16,939 nucleotides of DNA from Prolixibacteraceae bacterium. Lineage in GTDB: Bacteria > Bacteroidota > Bacteroidia > Bacteroidales > Prolixibacteraceae. The notes beneath the pieces were generated by a model. That model did not search any database, was not told the origin of the DNA, and worked only from the letters and a program-made list of their open reading frames with translations. This document shows positions 1 through 6,896 of this stretch, one piece after another. The position numbers and the translations under genes were made by a program. Numbering within the stretch: the first letter of the stretch is position 1; each line of letters opens with the position of its first letter. The stretch lies in assembly GCA_018399395.1 (NCBI GenBank), contig JAGYOI010000007.1, positions 1-16,939 on the forward strand. The letters run 5' to 3'.

Positions 1-1182
1 GCTGCCCTGTTTTTCATGATAGGTTTTATGACGACCATGAACAATTCAATGATCGATTTTTTGAAAGAAGCCTTTCAGCTCGGCAATCGTCCCAATGGTG
101 AAGTTCTTAAACAGCTTCCCAACAGTTTCTTCTTTGGAGCTTACGCGCTTTCTATTCCCGTGGGACTTCTGATTCACCGCATTGGTTATAAAAATGGTGT
201 GATATCCGGAATCGGGTTGGTTGCTCTAGGCATCTTTCTCTGTATTCCGCTGGTAGCCATTGGGTACATTCCGTTTCTTTTTGGAGTTGCAGTATTTGCA
301 ATTGGTATTGTTTTCCTTCAGGTTGCTGCCAATCCCTATGTTAATGCACTTGGGCCTGCAAAAACAGCTGCCAGTCGTCTTACTTTCACCAATGCTATGA
401 ACTCGGTTGCAACTGTTATTGCTCCTATGTTTGTTTCTATGCTGATCATTTCCGATGGTGCTGATGCCTCAGCGATGAGTCCTATGCAAGTGCAAGGGCC
501 TTTTATTATCATTGGTGTGATTGCCGCGGCTATACTTCTGATCATGTTTTTCCTTAAACTGCCTCAAATTCGCGGCGATGAGCACGACGATGCCGAAACT
601 CCTAAGCAATACAAATCCAGTGCTTTTAAATATACACACGTGTGGTTAGGTTCTTTGGCGATATTCTTCTATATGGGTATAGAAATTGGCATCCCCAGTT
701 TCTTTGCCGATTACACCCGTGAGTTAGGACTTGATTTCTCGTCTGCGCAACGCACCGATATGCTTAAATATTATTGGGGTGGCCTGATGGTAGGTCGTTT
801 GTTGGGTATTTTTATCCTTCAAAAATTTACAGCACGTCAAATTCTTACGCTTTGTTCCATTGGTGGAATTGTATTGGTAGCCGCCTCTCTTTCTATTGGC
901 ACAAGTGCCAGTACAGTCGCTATTTGGTTGTTCCTTGGTACAGGTTTATTTCATTCCATTATGTGGCCAACTATTTATAACCTTGCATTGGAAGACTTAG
1001 GCCCTCTGGCAGGCGTGGCATCTGGGGTTATTTCTACTTCAGTAATTGGTGCTGCCCTGTTGACACCTATGATGGGTGCCATTCAGGCCGTAACTGGATC
1101 AGTTGTTTTTGCTGTTAGTTGCTTGTTTGTATACTATCTGTATCTGATATTTTTCTCTGTAAAAGGATCGAAAATACGATAG
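1..1182 (+). CDS. FucP/GluP-family sugar MFS permease, 5'-truncated (probable L-arabinose permease)
   Basis: Inner-membrane major facilitator of the FucP (L-fucose:H+ symporter) family. The frame is open from base 1, so the true start lies outside the window; 393 residues are visible and the cut falls inside the first membrane helix. Family landmarks are visible: FFMIGFMTTMNN in helix 1 (residues 4-15), LQVAANPYVNALGP (106-119), and alternating hydrophobic helices up to FSVKGSKIR at the C-terminus. By recalled alignment to E. coli FucP, the two key acidic residues D46 and E135 are replaced by N15 and Q107 (window numbering). It lies upstream of galM and near araA/araR, the gene content I recall for the Bacteroides thetaiotaomicron arabinose locus, where the permease is called araP. 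Substrate is inferred from context; L-fucose, galactose or glucose are alternatives. Confidence 0.9.
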   Translation, partial: AALFFMIGFMTTMNNSMIDFLKEAFQLGNRPNGEVLKQLPNSFFFGAYALSIPVGLLIHRIGYKNGVISGIGLVALGIFLCIPLVAIGYIPFLFGVAVFAIGIVFLQVAANPYVNALGPAKTAASRLTFTNAMNSVATVIAPMFVSMLIISDGADASAMSPMQVQGPFIIIGVIAAAILLIMFFLKLPQIRGDEHDDAETPKQYKSSAFKYTHVWLGSLAIFFYMGIEIGIPSFFADYTRELGLDFSSAQRTDMLKYYWGGLMVGRLLGIFILQKFTARQILTLCSIGGIVLVAASLSIGTSASTVAIWLFLGTGLFHSIMWPTIYNLALEDLGPLAGVASGVISTSVIGAALLTPMMGAIQAVTGSVVFAVSCLFVYYLYLIFFSVKGSKIR

Positions 1183-1194
1183 TTAAATTAGTGT

Positions 1195-1228
1195 TTTTTG
1201 TCAATAAAAAAGTATCGCATTATACTTA
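1195..1228 (+). promoter_or_regulatory. Weak candidate promoter with inverted repeat, upstream of galM
   Basis: TTTTTG at 1195-1200 is followed 20 bases later by TATACTTA (1221-1228), a partial match to the Bacteroidota TTTG / TAnnTTTG promoter. An inverted repeat AAGTAT-n6-ATACTT (1210-1227) overlaps it. The -7 match is poor (6 of 8), so galM may instead be read through from the permease. Confidence 0.2.
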
Positions 1229-1252
1229 CATGGCACGGCACTGGTTAGTTTT

Positions 1253-1289
1253 TACCTTGGAACCACTCTTTTCGGGTGGTTCTAAGGTA
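1253..1289 (+). other. Strong stem-loop between permease and galM
   Basis: A 14-bp stem pairs TACCTTGGAACCAC (1253-1266) with GTGGTTCTAAGGTA (1276-1289), with a single G-U wobble. Pairing can extend inward to a 5-base TTTTC loop. No T-run follows on either strand, so it is not a canonical intrinsic terminator. It sits 28 bases before the galM start and could be an attenuating, stabilising or processing element of the leader. Confidence 0.6.
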
Positions 1290-1317
1290 TATGTTAAATA
1301 GTTAAAAATTAAATATT

Positions 1318-2343
1318 ATGGCACAAAAAGCTACCGATACGTTTTCACTTAAGAATAACAATAACGTGGAAATTACTTTCGCTGCTCATGGTGGACGATT
1401 GCTTTCTGTAAAAGTCCCTTCTGCATCGGGCGAAGTAGATGATGTACTTATCGGCTACGATACTGTTGAAGAAGCCCTGAAGGGGGATCTTTTTTTCGGA
1501 GCATTATGTGGTCGTTTCGCCAATCGGGTTTCTAAAGGACAATTCGAGCTTGATGGAGAGACAATACAGTTAGATGTTAACAATGGACCTAATCACCTGC
1601 ATGGTGGGAATGAAGGATTTAACCAACGGTTGTGGACTGTAAAATCCATCGATAAGGAAGGATGTACTAGTGCTTTCCGGTTGTCACTTGTGAGTCCTGA
1701 TGGTGATCAGAAATATCCCGGTGAACTTTCTGTTAATGTGACATACAGCCTGAATGATGACAATGAGTTTAGGATTGAGTATGAAGCTGAAACAACCAAA
1801 CCTACCATCATCAATCTTACCAGTCATCCTTATTTTAACCTGGAAGGCGCAGGAACTCCTGATGTATTGGATCATAAGCTCAAACTCGAGGCCGGAAACT
1901 ATACGCCAATTGATCCCGAACTTGAAACCTGTGGGGGCGAAATCGCTTTGACAAAAGGAACCGCCATGGATTTCACTTCAGAAAAGACCATTGGTGAAGC
2001 AGTAAAAAGTGATTTTGACCAAATAAAGCTGGTGGATGGCCTTGACCATAATTTCGTACTTGACCAAGAAGGTAAAAGCCTGGGATTGGCTGCCAGATTG
2101 ACCAGTCCAAAATCCGGAAGAGCATTGGAGGTTTATACCGACCAGCCTGGATTACAGGTATATACTGGCAATCACTTTGATGGCTCAGAAAAAGGCAAAG
2201 GTGGCGCAGCCATTGATAAATATGCAGGTGTGGCACTTGAGACACAGATTTTCCCCAACTCACCGAATTGCGATAATTTCCCGAATGCTGTTTTACGCCC
2301 GGGTGAGACATATAAACATACCTGTATTTATAAGTTTATTTAA
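1318..2343 (+). CDS. galM: Aldose 1-epimerase (galactose mutarotase)
   Basis: Cytoplasmic mutarotase, 341 residues, a typical length. It interconverts alpha and beta anomers of an aldose; in this locus probably L-arabinose entering through the upstream permease. The known GalM active-site residues are all visible: NHLHGG with H95, TSHPYFNLEG with H170, GLDHNF with D243, and ALETQIFPNSPN with the catalytic base E309. No signal peptide is present, unlike some Bacteroidota paralogues that are exported. The ATG at 1318 is preceded by an AT-rich leader without a Shine-Dalgarno sequence, usual for the phylum. It follows the permease by 135 bases that contain a strong stem-loop and ends just before a bidirectional terminator. 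The Bacteroides locus name I recall for this role is araM. Confidence 0.95.
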   Translation: MAQKATDTFSLKNNNNVEITFAAHGGRLLSVKVPSASGEVDDVLIGYDTVEEALKGDLFFGALCGRFANRVSKGQFELDGETIQLDVNNGPNHLHGGNEGFNQRLWTVKSIDKEGCTSAFRLSLVSPDGDQKYPGELSVNVTYSLNDDNEFRIEYEAETTKPTIINLTSHPYFNLEGAGTPDVLDHKLKLEAGNYTPIDPELETCGGEIALTKGTAMDFTSEKTIGEAVKSDFDQIKLVDGLDHNFVLDQEGKSLGLAARLTSPKSGRALEVYTDQPGLQVYTGNHFDGSEKGKGGAAIDKYAGVALETQIFPNSPNCDNFPNAVLRPGETYKHTCIYKFI

Positions 2344-2364
2344 TCATTCTGATTAAAAATGCAC

Positions 2365-2403
2365 GAAAAAGAGCTGTTTTTTGATAAACAACTCTTTTTT
2401 TTT
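2365..2403. terminator. Bidirectional intrinsic terminator between galM and araA
   Basis: AAAGAG-C-TGTTT pairs with AAACA-A-CTCTTT around a short loop. It is followed by nine T on the + strand (2395-2403) and flanked by five A on the left (2366-2370), which read as T on the - strand. It lies between the convergent stop codons of galM (2343) and araA (2418) and can end both transcripts. Confidence 0.8.
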
Positions 2404-2417
2404 GTGTGTTTTTCAAT

Positions 2418-3923
2418 TTATAAACCCCGGTTCAAATGATAATACAAGTCGTTCCAGCGTAATTCTTTTTTGAATTCTGAAAGCTTTGTATCCTTATCAA
2501 TTACAACATACTCAACATCGGCTAATTCAGCAAATGTTTCGATATATTCGGGGGTAAGCGCCAAAGTAAATGCTGAGTGATGTGTGCCCCCGGCGTAAAT
2601 CCATGCCGCAGCACCATCGGCCAAATTTGGATGAGTTTTCCAGAAAGCACTTGCAACAGGCAGCTTCGGCAACTCAGCCAATGGTTCAATAACATCAAGG
2701 GTATTCACAATCAAACGGAAGCGGCCGCCCATATCAACTAAAGTAACGTTCATTGCATCGCCGGTTTTGCTTTCAAACACAAGCCGGGCAGGTGCGTCTT
2801 TACCGCCAATTCCAAGCGGGTGAACTTCAAGGCGTGGTTTCTTAGCAGCTATCGAAGGACAAATTTCAAGCATGTGCGAACCAAGAACACCTTCGTTTGC
2901 GGGATTCATGTGGTAAGTATAATCTTCCATAAATGAACTTCCACCTTCGAGGCCTGCTGACATTTGTTTCAGAATATGAAGAAGCGCTGATTGTTTCCAG
3001 TCGCCTTCAGCACCAAATCCATATCCGGCTTCCATCAGTCGCTGACATGCTAAGCCCGGCAATTGATCGAGACCGGTAAGGTTTTCAAAGTTTGTGGTAA
3101 AAGCACCAAATTTTCCGTCTTTGAGAAATCGCTTCATGGAAATTTCGTAACGTGCCTGCACCCTTACATTTTCATGATATTTCTGCCCGGGCTTACAATC
3201 GTTGGCTACATTATACAATGATTCATATTCCTTATATAATTCATCAACTTCGTCATCGGTAACTTTTTCAACATATTCCACTAAATCGCCAACACCGTAT
3301 GCATGTACTTCCCAGCCAAATTTAATTTGAGCTTCCACTTTATCGCCTTCGGTTACGGCTACATTACGCATATTATCGCCAAAACGGGCAACTTTAAGTT
3401 TTTTCGAAACACTCCAGCCAATTACCGTACGGCACCATGCAGCAACCTGGTCCTGTACTTTTTCATCTTTCCAGTGCCCTACAACAACTTTACGGTTTTT
3501 ACGCATGCGGGCGTTGATAAAACCAAATTCACGGCCGCCATGGGCGCTTTGGTGAAGATTCATGTAATCCATGTCAATTTCACTCCACGGCAAATCGCGG
3601 TTAAATTGTGTATGCAAATGCATATATGGTTTTTGAAATGCATTTAAACCGGCAATCCACATTTTAGCCGGCGAAAAAGTATGCATCCATGTAATTACAC
3701 CAATACAGTTTTCATTACTGTTGGCTTTGATAAAAACATCGAGTATTTCATCTGATGTTTTAACGACAGGCTTAAATACAACTTTCGCCGGAATTTTACC
3801 TGTTCCGTTTAATCCGTCAACAATAGTTGCTGAATCTTTATCAACCTGTTCCAATGTTTCAGGGCCATATAAATGCTGGCTTCCTGTAACAAACCATAAT
3901 TCTTTATTCATTAAATCTTCCAT
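2418..3923 (-). CDS. araA: L-arabinose isomerase
   Basis: Converts L-arabinose to L-ribulose, the first cytoplasmic step of arabinose catabolism, with a divalent metal such as Mn2+. The 501-residue length matches the family. N-terminal WFVTGSQHLYGPETL is diagnostic. Metal and catalytic residues are visible at E306 (GAEGDWK), E333 (FMEDYTYHMNP), H350 (GSHMLEICPS) and H449 (GGTHHSAFTL), almost exactly the E. coli numbering (306, 333, 350, 450). That agreement mildly supports the ATG at 3923 rather than the in-frame ATG at 3911 (MNKELWF). It lies 55 bases downstream of araR on the same strand, so the two may be co-transcribed, but the gap holds a palindrome and promoter-like hexamers suggesting its own AraR-controlled start. 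The next enzymes (ribulokinase, ribulose-phosphate epimerase) are absent from the window. Confidence 0.97.
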   Translation of the reverse strand: MEDLMNKELWFVTGSQHLYGPETLEQVDKDSATIVDGLNGTGKIPAKVVFKPVVKTSDEILDVFIKANSNENCIGVITWMHTFSPAKMWIAGLNAFQKPYMHLHTQFNRDLPWSEIDMDYMNLHQSAHGGREFGFINARMRKNRKVVVGHWKDEKVQDQVAAWCRTVIGWSVSKKLKVARFGDNMRNVAVTEGDKVEAQIKFGWEVHAYGVGDLVEYVEKVTDDEVDELYKEYESLYNVANDCKPGQKYHENVRVQARYEISMKRFLKDGKFGAFTTNFENLTGLDQLPGLACQRLMEAGYGFGAEGDWKQSALLHILKQMSAGLEGGSSFMEDYTYHMNPANEGVLGSHMLEICPSIAAKKPRLEVHPLGIGGKDAPARLVFESKTGDAMNVTLVDMGGRFRLIVNTLDVIEPLAELPKLPVASAFWKTHPNLADGAAAWIYAGGTHHSAFTLALTPEYIETFAELADVEYVVIDKDTKLSEFKKELRWNDLYYHLNRGL

Positions 3924-3934
3924 GTCATATGTAT

Positions 3935-3964
3935 TTTATATAATTATTTTAACTAAAAAGTCAA
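3935..3964 (-). promoter_or_regulatory. Candidate araA promoter
   Basis: On the - strand TTGACT (3964-3959) is followed after 18 bases by TATAAA (3940-3935), 11 bases before the araA ATG. This looks more like a classical -35/-10 pair than the Bacteroidota TTTG/TAnnTTTG consensus, so the call is tentative. The upstream hexamer lies inside the candidate AraR operator, as expected for repression. Confidence 0.3.
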
Positions 3965-3974
3965 TTTGACATTT
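3956..3974. promoter_or_regulatory. Candidate AraR operator 1 (araA)
   Basis: AAAAGTCAATTTGACATTT is palindromic at 8 of 9 paired positions around a central T and contains a perfect core GTCAA-T-TTGAC. It shares 15 of 19 positions with the site before araR (4697-4715). It begins 32 bases upstream of araA and overlaps the candidate -35 element. Assignment to AraR is inferred from location and shared sequence. Confidence 0.45.
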
Positions 3975-3978
3975 CTAT

Positions 3979-4671
3979 TTACGCGTACGAAATATCAAAT
4001 GAAAAACCCGGTGCTGAAAAATTCTCATACTTTTCTTGATTAAATGAATACAAATAAGCCCCTTTACGCGAGCTATTCTTGTCTTTTATAGGCAACCTGT
4101 CGAGTAATTTCATCGACATGATCTTGCGTCTGAAATTTGCCGGATCGAACGTACGTTGATAAATGGCCTCATAAAGATTACGCAACTGGGTAATGGTGAA
4201 ATTCTCAGGTAATAGCTCAAAACCTATGGGTTGGGTTTTGGCTTTTCTTTTCAAACGCTGCATTGCTTTCAAAACAATATCATCATGGTCAAATATTAAA
4301 TCAGGCAATTCGTTAATTGAAAACCACTGTGCACCATACTGTTTCAGAAGATCATCATCGTAATCGTGAATATTGATCAGTGCATAATAAGCAACACTAA
4401 TTACACGTGCTGCCGGGTCCCTTTCAATTTTTGAAAAAGCACTTAATTGTTCAAGAAAAATATTTCTCAAACCGGTAATCCGTGCCAATACACGATATGC
4501 TGCCTCGTCAAGTGTTTCGCCACTGCTAAGGAAACCACCCATTAACGACCACATACCCTTTTGTGGTTCAAAGTCACGTTTATAAAGTAACAACTTCAAA
4601 TGATCGTTATCAAAACCAAATATTACACAATCAACCGCCAGATAAAACTGTTCTTTATCACTGTAATCCAT
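3979..4671 (-). CDS. araR: AraR-type transcriptional repressor, Nudix-like sensor plus winged helix (NrtR family)
   Basis: A 230-residue protein with an N-terminal Nudix-fold domain (about 8-140) and a C-terminal winged helix-turn-helix (about 150-225, FTITQLRNLYEAIYQRTFDPANFRRKI split across two helices). This is the architecture of NrtR-family regulators and of Bacteroides AraR, which binds L-arabinose through a Nudix-like domain and represses arabinose genes. The Nudix box is degenerate: G46-x5-E52-x7-R60 is kept, but the catalytic EE pair is R64-I65, so hydrolase activity is unlikely. The frame is open up to a TTG at 4698, but the ATG at 4671 (MDYSDKEQFYLAVDC) places the conserved domain normally and follows a promoter-like pair. 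It is transcribed toward araA, with candidate operators before both genes. An ordinary Nudix hydrolase is the less likely alternative. Confidence 0.87.
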   Translation of the reverse strand: MDYSDKEQFYLAVDCVIFGFDNDHLKLLLYKRDFEPQKGMWSLMGGFLSSGETLDEAAYRVLARITGLRNIFLEQLSAFSKIERDPAARVISVAYYALINIHDYDDDLLKQYGAQWFSINELPDLIFDHDDIVLKAMQRLKRKAKTQPIGFELLPENFTITQLRNLYEAIYQRTFDPANFRRKIMSMKLLDRLPIKDKNSSRKGAYLYSFNQEKYENFSAPGFSFDISYA

Positions 4672-4695
4672 AGCACGATTTTTATTTAAGCATAA

Positions 4696-4727
4696 CAAAA
4701 GTCACTATAACTTTTATCTTTTCCAAA
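4696..4727 (-). promoter_or_regulatory. Candidate araR promoter
   Basis: On the - strand TTTG (4727-4724) is followed after 20 bases by GACTTTTG (4703-4696), matching TAnnTTTG at 7 of 8 positions. This gives a leader of roughly 20 bases to the ATG at 4671. The candidate AraR operator overlaps the -7 box. Confidence 0.42.
4697..4715. promoter_or_regulatory. Candidate AraR operator 2 (araR autoregulation)
   Basis: AAAAGTCACTATAACTTTT is palindromic at 7 of 9 paired positions around a central T, with perfect outer arms AAAAGT / ACTTTT. It shares 15 of 19 positions with the araA-proximal site. It covers the araR -7 box, which would allow AraR to repress its own gene. Confidence 0.42.
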
Positions 4728-4840
4728 CAAAAAAACATGTTTAAGAAAACACCCCGCCGATAAATTCAATAATCCACTTTTAAACAAAAGCTAAAATATT
4801 GAGTTATTAATTAAAACAGTTAAAAACATACAACTTACTT

Positions 4841-5914
4841 ATGGACAGATTAGCCGATTTTTTCAATATCGATCCCAGCTTACTATTTGACATTTTAAAC
4901 TTTACCGGGAAGTTTTTAGCTTTTCAGGTCGCTTTCTTTATACTTGTTTTTATTACCCTCAGGGTTTTCAAAAAAATGAATAAAAAATCGGAGAACGATT
5001 TTTATTTCCGGATACAAAAAAACCTAAAATTACCGGTAATACTCCTCTCTACAACACTCTCATTATGGTTGCCCTTATCTTTGTCAAGCTTTCCTGAAAC
5101 GATAAGTTCTATTGCAAGCAAGGCACTGTCAATTCTTTTCATAACACTTTTTTCGTGGATTGTAATCCGTTTTATACAGTTGGTAAAATTCATGGTGTTT
5201 CGCCAGTATGATATTAACCAAAAAGACAATTTAAAAGCCCGCAAAGTATTAACCCAGTTTAAAATCATTGAGCGTGTAATGATCACTTTAACGGTGATTA
5301 TTGCCATTTCACTAATTTTAATGTCTTTCAGTGGCATCAAAAAGATCGGTGTCAGCTTAATTGCATCTGCCGGTGTTACGGGTATCATTATTGGATTGGC
5401 TGCCCAGAAAATCATTGGTGGTTTTTTGGCCGGCATTCAAATAGCCATAACCCAACCCATAAGGCTCGACGATGTTGTTATTGTTGAAAATGAATGGGGT
5501 CGCATCGAAGAAATCAACCTCACTTACGTGGTTGTGAAAATATGGGACGAACGACGACTCGTCCTCCCTTCAACTTATTTTATTGAAAAGCCCTTTCAGA
5601 ACTGGACACGCTCTAATTCGCGAATACTGGGCACGGTATTTATTTACACAGATTACAATATTGATTTTGATGCCATAAGAAACGAAACAACACGGCTGCT
5701 TAAAGAAACGCCACTATGGGATGGCAGGGTTAATGTACTGCAAGTAACCAATACTACCGAAAAAACGGTTGAAACCCGCTTGTTGGTTAGCGCTACAGAC
5801 TCCCCTACTGCTTGGGACCTGCGGGTTTACCTCAGGGAAAACATTATCAAATTCATTCAACAAAAATTCCCCGATAGCCTTCCAAAATCGCGAGTTCTAA
5901 TAAAAAATGACTAA
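4841..5914 (+). CDS. MscS-family mechanosensitive ion channel
   Basis: Inner-membrane small-conductance mechanosensitive channel, 357 residues, a medium-size family member. Hydrophobic segments lie at about 21-40, 63-81, 92-118 and 146-164, followed by the pore-lining helix at about 168-205 with the family signature GIIIGLAAQKIIGG and the IAITQPIRLDD turn leading into the beta domain. VENEWGRIEEINLTYVVVKIWD and LVLPSTYFIEKPFQNWTR are conserved in the beta and alpha/beta domains. The role is release of small solutes on hypo-osmotic shock, though family members also have signalling or substrate-specific roles. The start ATG has only AT-rich sequence upstream. Its stop overlaps the next gene's first ATG by 8 bases, suggesting coupled translation. 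No functional link to the arabinose genes is evident. Confidence 0.92.
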   Translation: MDRLADFFNIDPSLLFDILNFTGKFLAFQVAFFILVFITLRVFKKMNKKSENDFYFRIQKNLKLPVILLSTTLSLWLPLSLSSFPETISSIASKALSILFITLFSWIVIRFIQLVKFMVFRQYDINQKDNLKARKVLTQFKIIERVMITLTVIIAISLILMSFSGIKKIGVSLIASAGVTGIIIGLAAQKIIGGFLAGIQIAITQPIRLDDVVIVENEWGRIEEINLTYVVVKIWDERRLVLPSTYFIEKPFQNWTRSNSRILGTVFIYTDYNIDFDAIRNETTRLLKETPLWDGRVNVLQVTNTTEKTVETRLLVSATDSPTAWDLRVYLRENIIKFIQQKFPDSLPKSRVLIKND

Positions 5915-6815
5915 TTTTGATATACACGAAAAATCAATAACCATGATAAAGGAATCAGAACTGATCATAAACCCAGACGGGTCAATTTTCCACCTACATT
6001 TAAAACCCGGACAAATAGCAGATACCGTTATACTTGTTGGCGACCAGGGGCGAGTTGACATGATTGCCGGTTTTTTTGATGAAATTGAACACAGTGTACA
6101 GAACCGTGAATTTAAAACGGTTACCGGTTGGTATAAAGACCGCCAGCTTTCGGTTGTGTCAACAGGGATTGGCACCGATAATATCGACATCGTTGTAAAC
6201 GAACTCGATGCATTGGTTAATATCGACCTGAAAACCCGGAAAATGAAAAAAGATATTACCTGTTTAAACCTTATCCGCATTGGCACATCGGGAAGCTTAC
6301 AGGAAAATGTTCCGGTAAATTCATACGTTATTTCAAAAAAATCAATCGGGTTCGACGGACTTTTAAATTTTTACGAAGGGCGGAATATTATCGCGGATCT
6401 CGAGCTTGAACAAACCCTGTTATACCACACCCAGTGGAACGTATTACTGCCTAAACCATACGTTGTTGATTGCTCTGAACAGTTATGCAAGATTCTGTCG
6501 AGCAAAGAAACCGTATCGGGCATAAACATTTCAGCACCGGGCTTTTACGGACCACAAGGGCGCGTACTCCGTATTCCGCTTGCCGACCCTAACCTGAACG
6601 AAAAAATTGAATCGTTTGATTACCTGGGGCAAAAAATCACCAATTATGAAATGGAAAGCTCGGCCATATACGGTTTATCAAAATTACTAGGCCACGAAGC
6701 AATTACCATTTGCCTGATTATTGCCAACCGTGTAACCAAAGATGCCAGTGAAGATTATCATGCTAAAATGAAACACATGGTAAAATACGTACTGGATAAA
6801 CTGGCCGATGAATAA
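5907..6815 (+). CDS. Nucleoside phosphorylase, uridine-phosphorylase-like
   Basis: Cytoplasmic phosphorylase of the PNP/UDP family, cleaving a nucleoside with phosphate to base plus ribose-1-phosphate. Visible motifs (numbered from the 5907 ATG): phosphate loop GDQGR 45-49 (usually GDPxR), phosphate-binding RIGTSGS 124-130, and the ribose-binding YEMES 247-251. FYGPQGR has Q217 and R219, spaced like the uracil-recognising Q166/R168 of E. coli Udp, which argues for uridine rather than purine substrates. Two starts are possible: 5907, overlapping mscS by 8 bases (302 aa), or ATG 5943 (290 aa, MIKESELIINPDG), which looks more like the family's usual N-terminus. Neither has a clear Shine-Dalgarno sequence. 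Assignment to uridine over other nucleosides is inference. Confidence 0.88.
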   Translation: MTNFDIHEKSITMIKESELIINPDGSIFHLHLKPGQIADTVILVGDQGRVDMIAGFFDEIEHSVQNREFKTVTGWYKDRQLSVVSTGIGTDNIDIVVNELDALVNIDLKTRKMKKDITCLNLIRIGTSGSLQENVPVNSYVISKKSIGFDGLLNFYEGRNIIADLELEQTLLYHTQWNVLLPKPYVVDCSEQLCKILSSKETVSGINISAPGFYGPQGRVLRIPLADPNLNEKIESFDYLGQKITNYEMESSAIYGLSKLLGHEAITICLIIANRVTKDASEDYHAKMKHMVKYVLDKLADE

Positions 6816-6896
6816 ACTATTATTTGAACATAATGGCTTTATCAATGTTTTTTTAGTGTATTTTCAACAGAATTGACAACTATAAAACATAAAGCC

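Noticed and set aside
1210..1227. AAGTAT-n6-ATACTT as a third AraR operator
   Set aside because: Spacing and inner bases differ from the two matching 19-bp sites; only the AAAAGT edge is shared.
1973..2311. Open frame antisense to galM (112 codons)
   Set aside because: It lies wholly opposite conserved GalM active-site coding sequence and shows no protein family features.
4672..4698. Upstream extension of araR to a TTG start
   Set aside because: The extra 9 residues are not family-like, and the TTG lies in the probable promoter -7 box; the ATG at 4671 is better.
4733..4742. Palindrome AAACATGTTT between araR and mscS
   Set aside because: Short AT-rich palindromes are expected by chance here, and it is not repeated near another gene in the window.
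6873..6896. TTG start for the PQQ dehydrogenase lipoprotein
   Set aside because: It would add a charged 8-residue prefix before a normal lipoprotein signal peptide that begins at the ATG at 6897.
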